DNA of 50,872 nt from Nonomuraea lactucae (GTDB lineage: Bacteria > Actinomycetota > Actinomycetes > Streptosporangiales > Streptosporangiaceae), in the NCBI RefSeq assembly GCF_003313395.1, contig NZ_QNFZ01000290.1:1-50872 (forward strand), in the 5' to 3' direction. This document shows, piece by piece, positions 26,588 through 35,201 of this stretch. The notes under the pieces are model-generated. The model was not told the DNA's origin. It searched no databases and saw only the letters and a program-made list of their open reading frames with translations. How positions within the stretch are numbered: position 1 is the first letter of the stretch; every line of letters begins with the position of its first letter. A program made the translations under genes and the position numbers.

Positions 26588-27259
26588 TCACCTCCTTCGT
26601 CGCCGCCTACCGAGCTCCGGCGCACGGCCTGCTACCACCCGAACCAATGTTGCAGGCGGCTCGACCTTACCGCGCCCAACGGTGACAAGCTCGGCCGTCC
26701 GCGCTCCGCTGGCCCGCAGCTGGGGTTCGGCCTCCGCGAGCTCTTCGGCGGCGCGCTCCCCCTTCATGGCGATCAGCTCGCCGCCTTCGCGAAGGAGCGG
26801 CATGGCCCACTTCAGCAGCCGGTCAAGGGGCGCGACGGCGCGAGCGCAGGCGACGTCGAACTCGCGCTTGCCCGCCAGCTCCTCCGCCCTGCCGCGCAGC
26901 ACCTCGACGTTCTCCAGCTTGAGCACGTCGACGCACTCCTCCAGGAAGACGGTACGGCGAAGCAGGGGCTCCAGCAGCGTGACCCTGAGGTCCTGCCGCA
27001 CGATCGCCAGGACCAGACCCGGCAGCCCGGCACCCGAGCCGATGTCGACCAGGCGCACGCCCTCCGGAACGGCCTCGGCCACCACCGCGCAGTTGAGCAG
27101 ATGGCGGTCCCAGATGCGCGGCACCTCGCGTGGCCCCAGCAGCCCGCGCACGACTCCGGGACCGGCCAGGAGATCGGCGAAGGCGTTCGCCCGGTCCCAG
27201 GCCTCGCCGGTGAAGACGTCCCGTGCGATGTCCGGCGGAGCAGGTAGCTCGTCGCTCAC
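26588..27259 (-). CDS. rsmG: 16S rRNA (guanine-527 N7) methyltransferase
   Basis: 223-residue class I methyltransferase that makes m7G527 in 16S rRNA. The SAM-binding motif is LVDIGSGAGLPGLVLAI (about residues 59-75). The upstream WDRHLLNC block and ARAVAPLDRLLKWAMPLL, with the catalytic arginine region, are typical of RsmG/GidB. I take GTG 27259 (start VSDELPAPP); the frame continues upstream through a tandem repeat that is unlikely to be coded. It lies 147 bp from the parA start. Confidence 0.93.
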   Translation of the reverse strand: MSDELPAPPDIARDVFTGEAWDRANAFADLLAGPGVVRGLLGPREVPRIWDRHLLNCAVVAEAVPEGVRLVDIGSGAGLPGLVLAIVRQDLRVTLLEPLLRRTVFLEECVDVLKLENVEVLRGRAEELAGKREFDVACARAVAPLDRLLKWAMPLLREGGELIAMKGERAAEELAEAEPQLRASGARTAELVTVGRGKVEPPATLVRVVAGRAPELGRRRRRR

Positions 27260-27331
27260 TGGTCGATGGCCCTTTCTCGGGGGTCGGTCTGCTGGATGGT
27301 GCTCGCGAGCACGGGACGGGGCGGCGGGGCG

Positions 27332-27383
27332 GGTTCGTGCGGTGTCCCACCCAAGGCGGTTCGTGCGGTGTCCCACCCAAGGC
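27332..27383. repeat. 26-bp tandem duplication
   Basis: Two exact adjacent copies (27332-27357 and 27358-27383), each beginning GGTTCGTGCGG and ending ACCCAAGGC. Confidence 0.95.
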
Positions 27384-27604
27384 TAGGCATGGGATCACGG
27401 TGGAAGACTAGCGGGCGGTCCTGTACGCGACCTTCGAGTGGCATGCCCCTCCGCCCGCACGAACGATTCGCCGTGACCATCACCCCACCCAGCCCGGGAC
27501 TTCCCCGCCCCACCCAGCCCGGCGGACTTCCCCGCCCCACCGGCCTCCGGGCCGATGCGAGCCCTCCCCCGCCCCGTCTGGCCGCCCGCCCGCCCCGGCT
27601 GGCC

Positions 27605-27676
27605 CGAGTGGGTCGACTGGCCCAGGTGGGTCGGCCGGCCTTAGTTGGTCGACTCGCCCGAGTGGGCCGAGCAGCC
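27605..27676. repeat. 18-bp minisatellite, four units
   Basis: Four diverged units on the pattern CGAGTGGGTCGACTGGCC. Confidence 0.88.
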
Positions 27677-27849
27677 GCACGCCGTACGCCGTACGGAGTC
27701 CAGCACGAGAACTCCGCCGGACGGGTGCAGCACAGGAAGTCCGCCGTACGGGTACAGCTAGACAGCGCAGCGCCCGTACGGGTACGGCATGCGAACGGCC
27801 GCCAGTCCCGGGCACCGGGCTGACGGCCGATCGGAGGGCGCAATTCAGG

Positions 27850-28338
27850 TCAGGCGGGAAAGACCACAACGTAACGCTGAGGCTCCTCGCCCTCGGACTC
27901 GCTACGGAGCCCGGCAGCCGCCACCGCGTCATGTACGATCTTGCGCTCGAACGGGGTCATGGGCTTGAGCGACTTGGGCTCGCCCTTCTCCCTGACCTGG
28001 CTGGCGATCTCGGTGCCGAGTTTGGTCAGCTCCGCGCGCCGCCGCTCACGGTAGCCGGCGACGTCGAGCATCAGTCGCGACCGCTCCCCCGTCTGCCTGT
28101 GGACGGCCAGGCGGGTGAGCTCCTGGAGCGCTTCGAGCACCTCGCCGCCGGGCCCGACCAGCTCGTTGCCCTTGACTCCGACGACGGAGACAAGCGCTCG
28201 GTCACCCTCGACGTCCATGTCGATGTCGCCGTCGATGTCCGCGATGTCGAGGAGGCCCTCGACGTAGTCGGCCGCGATCTCACCCTCCTGCTCGAGAGCG
28301 TTGAGATCAGGAGCCTTGTCCTGCTCGGCCTCGGTCAT
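27850..28338 (-). CDS. jag: KH/R3H RNA-binding protein Jag (KhpB)
   Basis: 162-residue cytosolic protein with an acidic N-terminus, a KH-type domain (about residues 60-100, with VGVKGNELVGPGGEVLEALQ) and a C-terminal R3H domain (about 105-160, with MTPFERKIVHDAV). It binds RNA and in other Gram-positives affects cell elongation and division. It is cotranscribed with yidC (20 bp gap). ATG 28338 has a GAGAGG-type site 6 nt upstream; the frame is open to 28362. Confidence 0.92.
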   Translation of the reverse strand: MTEAEQDKAPDLNALEQEGEIAADYVEGLLDIADIDGDIDMDVEGDRALVSVVGVKGNELVGPGGEVLEALQELTRLAVHRQTGERSRLMLDVAGYRERRRAELTKLGTEIASQVREKGEPKSLKPMTPFERKIVHDAVAAAGLRSESEGEEPQRYVVVFPA

Positions 28339-28358
28339 GGCCGGCCTCTCCTTCGTGT

Positions 28359-29309
28359 TCAAGACTTCTTGCTGCCGGTGCGCTTGCTGCGGGTCTGGCG
28401 GCTCGGCTGCTGCCTGATGATCTTAGGCTCCGGCGGCGCGGGAGGAGCCTGCTCCTCGGGGGTGGCCTTGCGGAACCTGGCCAGCAGGCCAGGCTTGGGC
28501 GTCACGGGGACCACGTTGCCCTTGGCGTCGAACTCGGGCATGGGGTGGCGGCTGTAGAACCAGTGCTGCTGCCCGAGCGTCCACACGTTGGTGGTCACCC
28601 AGTAGAGGATCAGGCCGAGCGGGAAGTTCAGGCTGAAGAAGGCGAACAGCGGCGAGATGTACATGAGGATCTTCTGCTGCTGCGCCATGGGGTTGTCCGG
28701 CATCTGCGCCATCGAGCGGGTGACGCTCTGCCGGACGGTGAGGAACGTGGTGAGCGAGCTGATCGCCACGAAGATGGCCAGCACGATCTTCGTCTGCACG
28801 ACGGTGGCGTCGAAACCCTCGATCTGGGCCGACGACATGAAGAAGCTGGCCGGGAGCGGCGCGCCGAAGATGTGGGCCGAGCGGGCGCTGTCGACGAGCT
28901 CCTGCGTCATGCCGTACTTGGGCTGGCCGTTGGCCATCGCCTGCAGCACGGTGAACATCGAGATGAAGATCGGGAACTGCGCGACGATGGGGAGGCAGCC
29001 GCCGAGGGGGTTGGCGCCGGCGCCCTGGTAGAGCGCCATGACCTCCTGGTTCATGCGCTGCTTGTCGTTCTTGTAGCGCTTGCGCAGCTCCGCGACCTTG
29101 GGAGCGAGCTCCTGCATCTTGCGCGACGAGCGCATCTGCTTGAGGAACAGCGGGAAGATCAGGATCCGCATGAACACGGTCAGCGTGATGATCGTCAGTG
29201 CCCAGGTCAGGCCGCTGTCCGGGTTCAGGACCGTGCTGTACGCGGTATGGATCCAGATGATGACTTGGGCGACGGCTGCATAGAGCCAGTTGAGCCAGGA
29301 CAGCTCCAC
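28359..29309 (-). CDS. yidC: Membrane protein insertase YidC
   Basis: 316-residue insertase with five hydrophobic segments, the FPLFLKQMRSSRKMQELAPKV cytoplasmic coiled region (about residues 52-72), GGCLPIVAQFPIFISMF and a C-terminal basic tail ending in KRTGSKKS. It inserts and folds membrane proteins with or without SecYEG. There is no lipobox, so it is not of the lipoprotein OxaA type. GTG 29309 has AAGGGAG 9 nt upstream. It belongs to the run rpmH-rnpA-yidD-yidC-jag. Confidence 0.96.
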   Translation of the reverse strand: MELSWLNWLYAAVAQVIIWIHTAYSTVLNPDSGLTWALTIITLTVFMRILIFPLFLKQMRSSRKMQELAPKVAELRKRYKNDKQRMNQEVMALYQGAGANPLGGCLPIVAQFPIFISMFTVLQAMANGQPKYGMTQELVDSARSAHIFGAPLPASFFMSSAQIEGFDATVVQTKIVLAIFVAISSLTTFLTVRQSVTRSMAQMPDNPMAQQQKILMYISPLFAFFSLNFPLGLILYWVTTNVWTLGQQHWFYSRHPMPEFDAKGNVVPVTPKPGLLARFRKATPEEQAPPAPPEPKIIRQQPSRQTRSKRTGSKKS

Positions 29310-29313
29310 CGAG

Positions 29314-29592
29314 CTATCTCCCTTGCAATTCGTGGGACCGAACCGGGCGTGGGGGCACCGGGTCTATACCTCCGGGATGGAATGGGTGGCACCGTCCGAT
29401 GCGCCGGACAGTCAGCCAGGTGCCGCGCAATGCTCCGTGTACGGTGATCGCTTCGAGCCCGTAGGCGCTGCACGACGGGTAGAACCGGCAGCGTGGACCG
29501 AGCATCGGGCTGATGAACCCCCGGTAGAACCGGATGGGGACGACGAGTGCCCGAGCGGCGAGGCTCGGCATCCCCTGCGGCTGCTCCGTCAT
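29314..29592 (-). CDS. yidD: Membrane protein insertion efficiency factor YidD
   Basis: 92-residue protein with the hallmark [20 protein letters not shown] and SAYGLEAI, and [10 protein letters not shown]. Small membrane-associated helper of YidC. It overlaps rnpA by 4 bp and ends 4 bp before the yidC start, indicating tight coupling. Confidence 0.95.
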   Translation of the reverse strand: MTEQPQGMPSLAARALVVPIRFYRGFISPMLGPRCRFYPSCSAYGLEAITVHGALRGTWLTVRRIGRCHPFHPGGIDPVPPRPVRSHELQGR

Positions 29593-29957
29593 CTGTGTCC
29601 ATCCGTCGCGGACTCGCGCCGCCTCAGCAGACGATCCAACGCGAGGTCGAGTTCGGCGGCAAGGTGCTCGTATCGCGCTGACGCGGCCGGTGGATTGGCG
29701 CGTACCACAAGCAGGCTACCTCGCGGCAGCCGGTCGAGACGGTCCCGGATCAGGTGTCGAAGCCGACGCTTGACCTTGTTGCGGACCACCGCGCCGCCTA
29801 CTGCCCGACTCACCACGAATCCGACCCGAGGTGTCTCCTCCCCAGAAATGTCGAGATGCACCACCAAAGTGGGACGACCAGCGCGTTTGCCGCGCTTGAT
29901 GGCCGCCTGGAACTCCTCCCCGCGCCGCATGCGGGATCGTCGGGACAACACCGCCAT
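29589..29957 (-). CDS. rnpA: Ribonuclease P protein component
   Basis: 122-residue basic protein that binds the RNase P RNA in tRNA 5' maturation. The signature [14 protein letters not shown] is at about residues 59-72 and the VSRAVGGAV segment just before it. ATG 29957 is the first start; a GTG one codon later also exists. A hairpin between rpmH and rnpA may adjust the relative output of the two. Confidence 0.94.
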   Translation of the reverse strand: MAVLSRRSRMRRGEEFQAAIKRGKRAGRPTLVVHLDISGEETPRVGFVVSRAVGGAVVRNKVKRRLRHLIRDRLDRLPRGSLLVVRANPPAASARYEHLAAELDLALDRLLRRRESATDGHR

Positions 29958-30000
29958 CGCACCCTATGCGCCGATTGACACGCCCATTGATGCGCCTATT

Positions 30001-30027
30001 GCCCGCCGGCGAACATCACCGGCGGGC
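30001..30027 (-). terminator. Hairpin between rpmH and rnpA
   Basis: GCCCGCCGG / CCGGCGGGC, perfect 9-bp stem with a 9-nt loop, 22 bp after the rpmH stop. Probably an attenuator or RNA-processing stem. Confidence 0.55.
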
Positions 30028-30049
30028 AGGACTAGCTGGCGCGGGGCGA

Positions 30050-30187
30050 TCAGGCCGACAGCTTCTCGCGGCCCTTGCGGCGACGAGCGGCCAGGATGGC
30101 GCGACCGGCCCGGGTGCGCATCCGCAGCCGGAAGCCGTGGGTCTTCGCGCGGCGACGGTTGTTCGGCTGGAAAGTACGCTTGCTCAC
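30050..30187 (-). CDS. rpmH: 50S ribosomal protein L34
   Basis: 45-residue, highly basic ribosomal protein beginning [19 protein letters not shown] and ending GREKLSA. GTG 30187 has GGAG 8 nt upstream. It is the first gene of the minus-strand cluster and is divergent from dnaA. Confidence 0.96.
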   Translation of the reverse strand: MSKRTFQPNNRRRAKTHGFRLRMRTRAGRAILAARRRKGREKLSA

Positions 30188-30733
30188 GGGTGGGCTCCAG
30201 GCTTGATGGTGCGCCCAGGGGCGCTTAACACACATGGCTGGCCTGCCAGGGAAAGCGAGGGCACGCGAAATAGCCGCCGCGTGGCAAGCCGACCGTCGTA
30301 CGTTACGGGGCAAGCGCCACCTAGGTCAAACCGGAGGGCTCCCCGGAGCCGCCCGAACCTCCGCGGCCCGGCCCCCGCCCGGTCGATCGAGGCCCCTCGA
30401 AGCCGGATCGCACGGGCGTCCCCCGCGCCCGCCGCACGGTTATCCACTAATCCACATGCGAGTTTTCCACCGCCCCGGCCGCGTCCACAGTATGTGCACG
30501 CGCCTACCACTAGGCTGTGGACAACGTCTTGAACACACCTGTGCACAGAGATACTGTCGGCCCTTCCGGACCGCTCCGACGCTGTGGACAGCTTGTGGAT
30601 CTCCTGTGGAGGCCGTGGGCACGGAGCCCGGCTCCCACGCTGTGGACAGGCGGGGTCGATCGTCACGCAGACGGCGCCCGGTGTGGATAAACGATCGCGG
30701 GGGGCCGCGAAGCGAAGGAAGGGGAGCCGCGCC
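30188..30733. promoter_or_regulatory. rpmH-dnaA intergenic region with a DnaA-box cluster
   Basis: 546 bp between divergent genes. DnaA boxes (consensus TTGTCCACA or TTATCCACA): perfect at 30516-30524 (TGTGGACAA) and 30682-30690 (TGTGGATAA); near matches at 30440 (TTATCCACT), 30448 (TAATCCACA), 30481, 30583 and 30641 (both TGTGGACAG) and 30594. A TAGGCT at 30511 may be a dnaA -10 element overlapping the perfect box at 30516. This is consistent with dnaA autoregulation. Confidence 0.75.
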
Positions 30734-32314
30734 ATGAACAGTGTCGACCTCACCACGGTCTGGTCGAGGGCGCTGGACAACTTCCTCAACGAGAACGTCC
30801 CCGTCCAACAGCGCACCTGGCTGTCCATGGTCCGGCCGATCGCCCTGGCCAACGACACGATCGTGCTGGGCGTCCCCAACGACTTCCTCAAGGACCTCAT
30901 CGAGGGCAAGCTGCGCCCCCTCGTCGGCCAAGCACTGTCGCAGGAGCTCGGCAGGCCCATGCGGCTGGCCGTGATGATCGACACGACGGCCCCCGAGCAG
31001 CCGGCGCCCGAGGCTCATCAACAGCCTGGGGGTCAGGGTTATCCCCAGAGTGGGGAATCTCAGCTCCGTTTCGCACAACCCCCGTCCGCCCAGCACTATC
31101 AGGTCTCCGAGCCGCCGCAGTTCTATTCTCCGCAGGCCGAGCCGTCTCAGGTATCCACCGAATATCCACAGGCCGGGTTCTCTTTCGAACAGGCGCAGCC
31201 GTACACACCGCCTGTGGAGAAAGTGCCGGAACCGGCGCCGAACCGGTGGGAGGCGAAGAGCAGCAAACCCAGCGAACCTGCTCGTCTCAACCAGAAATAC
31301 ACCTTCGAGACATTCGTCATCGGGGCCAGCAATCGTTTCGCCCACGCGGCGGCCGTCGCCGTGGCCGAATCCCCCGCGAAGGCGTACAACCCGCTCTTCA
31401 TCTACGGCGACTCCGGGCTGGGCAAGACGCACCTCCTCCACGCCATCGGGCATTACGCGCAGAGTCTGTACGACGGCGCGCGCGTGAGATACGTGAGCTC
31501 CGAGGAGTTCACCAACGACTTCATCAACAGCATTCGCGACCACAAGGCCGACGGGTTCCGCGGCCGCTACCGCGCCATCGACATCCTCCTTGTGGACGAC
31601 ATCCAGTTCCTGGAGGGCAAGGAGCAGACGCAGGAGGAGTTCTTCCACACCTTCAACACGCTCCACAACGCCAACAAGCAGATCGTGATCTCCAGCGACC
31701 GGGCGCCGAAACAGCTGATCACGCTGGAGGACCGGCTCCGCAACCGCTTCGAGTGGGGGCTGATCACGGACGTCCAGCCGCCCGAGCTGGAGACCCGCAT
31801 CGCCATCCTCAGGAAGAAGGCCATCCAGGAGGGCCTGGCCGCGCCGCCCGAGGTGCTCGAGTACATCGCCAGCCGGATCTCCACCAACATCCGCGAGCTG
31901 GAGGGCGCCCTCATCCGGGTCACCGCGTTCGCCAGCCTCAACAGGCAGGGTGTGGATCTCCAGCTCGCCGAGGTGGTCCTGAAGGATCTGATCACCTCGG
32001 AGGACGGGACCGAGATCACGATCGCCACGATCATGGCCAAGACGGCCGAATACTTCGGCATCAGCATCGAGGAGCTGTGCGGCAGCTCGCGTAGCAGGGC
32101 GCTGGTGAACGCCCGGCAGATCGCGATGTACCTCGCCCGGGAGCTGACCGAGCTGTCGCTGCCGAAGATCGGCCAGCAGTTCGGGGGGCGCGACCACACC
32201 ACGGTCATGCACGCCGAGCGCAAGATCCGCTCCCTGATCCCGGAGCGCCGGTCGATGTACAACCAGGTCAACGAGCTGACAATGCGGATCAAGCAGACAA
32301 CGCGCGGGTCCTGA
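30734..32314 (+). CDS. dnaA: Chromosomal replication initiator DnaA
   Basis: 526-residue AAA+ initiator. Domain I is about residues 1-85; a long low-complexity domain II (about 90-190) is rich in Pro, Gln and Tyr; domain III has Walker [10 protein letters not shown] and Walker [10 protein letters not shown]; domain IV ends with the box-reading [18 protein letters not shown] 30734 has GGGAG 8 nt upstream; the frame extends further up only across the DnaA-box region. The domain II coding sequence itself contains DnaA-box-like stretches (near 31154-31167) and has visibly lower third-position GC than the rest. Confidence 0.97.
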   Translation: MNSVDLTTVWSRALDNFLNENVPVQQRTWLSMVRPIALANDTIVLGVPNDFLKDLIEGKLRPLVGQALSQELGRPMRLAVMIDTTAPEQPAPEAHQQPGGQGYPQSGESQLRFAQPPSAQHYQVSEPPQFYSPQAEPSQVSTEYPQAGFSFEQAQPYTPPVEKVPEPAPNRWEAKSSKPSEPARLNQKYTFETFVIGASNRFAHAAAVAVAESPAKAYNPLFIYGDSGLGKTHLLHAIGHYAQSLYDGARVRYVSSEEFTNDFINSIRDHKADGFRGRYRAIDILLVDDIQFLEGKEQTQEEFFHTFNTLHNANKQIVISSDRAPKQLITLEDRLRNRFEWGLITDVQPPELETRIAILRKKAIQEGLAAPPEVLEYIASRISTNIRELEGALIRVTAFASLNRQGVDLQLAEVVLKDLITSEDGTEITIATIMAKTAEYFGISIEELCGSSRSRALVNARQIAMYLARELTELSLPKIGQQFGGRDHTTVMHAERKIRSLIPERRSMYNQVNELTMRIKQTTRGS

Positions 32315-32830
32315 CCGTCATGCACAGCCTGTGGATAACACTGTGGACCAGGGGAAACGCCCGAGAACGGCGACTCCCCGCCCCGCAATGCCCGGAAATA
32401 TCGCCCACAGCGGCTGGGGATAAGGGTGGGGACATCCTGAGGAGAACTTGGGGACTACCAGTGGATGACTTGTGGACGCCCTGTGAACAGTCTTCCGAGG
32501 GCCGTCGGGCGAGCCGTTTACCCGGTGGACAACCTGTTGAAACCCGGTGGATGACCGGTGGATGAAGGCACCATGATCTGGGGACGGCCTGTGTGCAAAG
32601 ACTCGTCATCCCCAGCCGCCGAAGTTCTCCCCAGGCGTCACCCACACCCCCGGTGGATAAAAATACGCGGCCTGACCTGCGAAAACAGCGGTTGTCCACA
32701 GTATCCACCGCCCCTAGTGTGATGACCACTTATCTCTCTTACAAAGAAACTCAAGACCCATAGAGGGGTTCTCCCGGAACTCAGGTGCGGGAGAGACGAA
32801 ACTTGAAGCAACAACGAGCTCAGGAGGCTG
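32315..32830. other. oriC: Origin of replication oriC
   Basis: 516-bp dnaA-dnaN spacer. Perfect DnaA boxes: TGTGGATAA at 32330-32338 and TTGTCCACA at 32692-32700. Near matches include 32342 (TGTGGACCA), 32415 (TGGGGATAA), 32471 (TGTGGACGC), 32524 (GGTGGACAA), 32652 (GGTGGATAA) and 32701 (GTATCCACC). AT-rich stretches stand out in this GC-rich genome at 32657-32666 and about 32722-32765, the latter next to dnaN and a candidate unwinding element. A TAGTGT at 32715-32720 could be a dnaN -10 element. Confidence 0.92.
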
Positions 32831-32836
32831 ATGACC

Positions 32837-33979
32837 GTGATGTTCCGAATCGAGCGAGACGTCCTCGCTGAGGCGGTGGCATGGACGGCACGCAGCCTCC
32901 CCGCCCGGCCGTCCGTGCCCGTCCTGGCCGGCATGCGCCTGGAAGTCACCGAGGAGCAGCGGCTGAAACTGTCCGGGTTCGACTACGAGGTCTCGGCAGA
33001 GGTGACGCTGGAGCTGCACACGGGCGAGCCCGGCGTCGTCCTCGTCTCGGGCAAGCTCCTCGCCGAGATCACCCGCGCCCTCCCCGCACAGCCTGTGGAC
33101 CTGGTCGTCGACGGCGCGAAGGCGGTCGTCACGTGCGGCAGCGCCCGGTTCACCCTGCTGACCATGCCTGTGGAGGACTACCCGTCACTGCCGGCCATGC
33201 CGCCGGCCGCCGGGCGGGTGGGCAGCGACGTCTTCGCATCGGCCGTCGGTCAGGTGGCCGTCGCGGCGGGCAGGGACGACACGCTGCCCATGCTCACCGG
33301 CGTGCGCATGGAGATCGAGGGCGACGTCGTCACCCTCGCGGCGACCGACCGCTACCGCCTGGCCGTACGAGAGCTGAAGTGGCAGCCGGGGCAGCCCGAC
33401 TTCTCGGCCGTCGCGATGATCCCCGGCAAGACCCTCGCCGACACGGCCAAGGCGCTCGGCGCGACGGGCGCCGAGGTGGAGATCGCGCTCAGCTCCGCGG
33501 GCGGCACCGGAGAGGGCATGATCGGCTTCTCCAGCGCCGGGCGGCGCACCACCACGCGGCTGCTCGACCCCGAGTTCCCCAAGTACCGCTCGCTGCTGCC
33601 GACGGAGTTCTCCGCGCGCGCCGAGTTGTCCACAGGCCCGTTCGTGGAGGCCGTCAAGCGCGTCGCCCTGGTCGCCGAGCGCAACACGCCCGTACGGCTG
33701 GCGTTCCGGAACGGCGAGGTCGTCCTGGAGGCCGGCAGCGGCGACGAGGCGCAGGCCGTCGAGGTGCTGCCCGTCGACTACGACGGCGAGGAGATGAACA
33801 TCGCCTTCAACCACCAGTTCCTGCTGGAAGGGCTGGGCGCCATCGACTCCGACGTCGCGCGCCTGCAGATGACCACCTCCACCAAGCCCGCCATCCTCAC
33901 CGGTGGAAAGCCTGTGGAGGACGACGGCGGCGCCCCCGACTACCGCTACCTGATCATGCCGATCCGTCTTTCGGGCTGA
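32837..33979 (+). CDS. dnaN: DNA polymerase III beta subunit (sliding clamp)
   Basis: 380-residue clamp with three repeats of the beta fold. It begins near MFRIERDVLAEAVAW; the C-terminal partner-binding pocket ends YRYLIMPIRLSG. Start choice: AGGAGG at 32822-32827 is 3 nt from ATG 32831, 9 nt from GTG 32837 and 12 nt from ATG 32840. GTG 32837 has the best spacing. The coding sequence contains a perfect DnaA box at 33626-33634. Confidence 0.96.
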   Translation: MMFRIERDVLAEAVAWTARSLPARPSVPVLAGMRLEVTEEQRLKLSGFDYEVSAEVTLELHTGEPGVVLVSGKLLAEITRALPAQPVDLVVDGAKAVVTCGSARFTLLTMPVEDYPSLPAMPPAAGRVGSDVFASAVGQVAVAAGRDDTLPMLTGVRMEIEGDVVTLAATDRYRLAVRELKWQPGQPDFSAVAMIPGKTLADTAKALGATGAEVEIALSSAGGTGEGMIGFSSAGRRTTTRLLDPEFPKYRSLLPTEFSARAELSTGPFVEAVKRVALVAERNTPVRLAFRNGEVVLEAGSGDEAQAVEVLPVDYDGEEMNIAFNHQFLLEGLGAIDSDVARLQMTTSTKPAILTGGKPVEDDGGAPDYRYLIMPIRLSG

Positions 33980-34052
33980 AAAAGCCGTCAGGAATGATGG
34001 AATCCAGCCAACGGGGGTAGATCACCGTGCGGCTCTCAAGGGGGTGGACACC

Positions 34053-34994
34053 ATGCAGATCGGCATGATCGGGCTCGGCAAGATGGGCGGGAACATGGCC
34101 GAGCGGCTGCGCCGCGGCGGCCATGACGTGGTCGGCTACGACCGCGATCCGGAAATCAGCGACGTGAGCAGCCTGAAGGAGCTGGTCGAACGGCTGGCGG
34201 CGCCGCGCGCCGTGTGGGTCATGGTCCCGGCGGGCGCGCCCACCCAGCACACGATCGACGAGCTGGGACGGGTGCTGAGCGAGGGCGACATCGTCGTCGA
34301 CGGCGGTAATTCACACTATGTGGACGACCAGAAGCATGCCGCCGAGCTGGCCGAGAAGGGCATCGCCTTCGTCGACTGCGGGGTCAGCGGCGGCGTCTGG
34401 GGTCTGCGGAACGGCTACGCGCTCATGTGCGGCGGCGACAAGGCGTCCGTCGAGCGCCTGATGCCCGTCTTCGAGACGCTCAAGCCCGAGGGCGAGGACG
34501 GTTTCGTCCACGCGGGCGACGTCGGGGCCGGCCACTTCGCGAAGATGGTCCACAACGGCATCGAGTACGGCATGATGCAGGCCTTCGCCGAGGGCTGGGA
34601 GCTGCTGGAGGCGTCCGACGTCGTCAAGGACGTCAGGGGCTGCTTCAGCAGCTGGCGCACCGGCACGGTGATCCGCTCCTGGCTGCTCGATCTGCTGGTC
34701 CGGTCGCTGGACGACGACGAGCACCTGGAGGAGCTGCGCGGTTACGCGCAGGACTCCGGCGAGGGCCGCTGGACTGTCCAGGCCGCCGTGGACCACGCCG
34801 TCCCGCTGCCCGTGATCACCGCCGCGCTCTACGCCAGGTTCGCCTCGCGCCAGGACGACTCCCCCGCGATGAAGGTCGTGGCCGCGCTGCGCAACCAGTT
34901 CGGTGGCCACGCGATCGCCGCGACGGAGGGCTCCACGGGCAAGGGCGCCGACTCCCCCGGCGCGGACGTCACGCCGCCACGCGAGGCCGAGTGA
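34053..34994 (+). CDS. gnd: 6-phosphogluconate dehydrogenase, decarboxylating (short form)
   Basis: 313-residue enzyme of the pentose-phosphate pathway, oxidising 6-phosphogluconate to ribulose-5-phosphate. Rossmann GLGKMGGNMA (about residues 7-16), the substrate-binding DCGVSGGVWG block and the catalytic lysine in HFAKMVHNGIEYGMM are present. It belongs to the shorter type (about 300 residues), not the 470-residue form. ATG 34053 with AGGGGGT 7 nt upstream is preferred over GTG 34044. A gnd between dnaN and recF is a conserved actinobacterial arrangement. Confidence 0.93.
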   Translation: MQIGMIGLGKMGGNMAERLRRGGHDVVGYDRDPEISDVSSLKELVERLAAPRAVWVMVPAGAPTQHTIDELGRVLSEGDIVVDGGNSHYVDDQKHAAELAEKGIAFVDCGVSGGVWGLRNGYALMCGGDKASVERLMPVFETLKPEGEDGFVHAGDVGAGHFAKMVHNGIEYGMMQAFAEGWELLEASDVVKDVRGCFSSWRTGTVIRSWLLDLLVRSLDDDEHLEELRGYAQDSGEGRWTVQAAVDHAVPLPVITAALYARFASRQDDSPAMKVVAALRNQFGGHAIAATEGSTGKGADSPGADVTPPREAE

Positions 34995-35012
34995 CACGGC
35001 TGTGAGGGGCCG

Positions 35013-35091
35013 CTGGGGACGCTCGCCCGCCTGGGACGCTCGCCTGGGACGCTCGTCTAGGGCGCTCGTGAGGGGCGCTCGTGAGGGGCGG
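35013..35091. repeat. 13-bp tandem repeat upstream of recF
   Basis: CCTGGGACGCTCG at 35030-35042 and 35043-35055, then diverged units to 35091; one separate earlier copy at 35013. Confidence 0.9.
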
Positions 35092-35139
35092 AGTGACGCC
35101 GCAGCCGCGACGGTCGGTCACGGCCGGGATGGTTCTCCA

Positions 35140-35194
35140 CTTTTCCACAGGGCGCACGCCGGTGGCCACGGTGACGTGCGTGGCCGACTAACCT
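35140..35194 (+). promoter_or_regulatory. recF upstream region: DnaA-box-like site and -10 element
   Basis: TTTTCCACA at 35140-35148 is one mismatch from a DnaA box. TAACCT at 35189-35194 lies 7 nt before GTG 35202, which lacks a Shine-Dalgarno, suggesting a leaderless recF transcript. Confidence 0.4.
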
Positions 35195-35201
35195 TCGTGG
35201 G

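Larger units (their letters stand above)
27260..27849. other. Intergenic region between rsmG and jag with two repeat types
   Basis: 590 bp with a 26-bp tandem duplication (27332-27383), an 18-bp repeat (27605-27676) and scattered CCGTACGGGTAC-type short repeats (27730-27790). No gene found. Confidence 0.6.
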
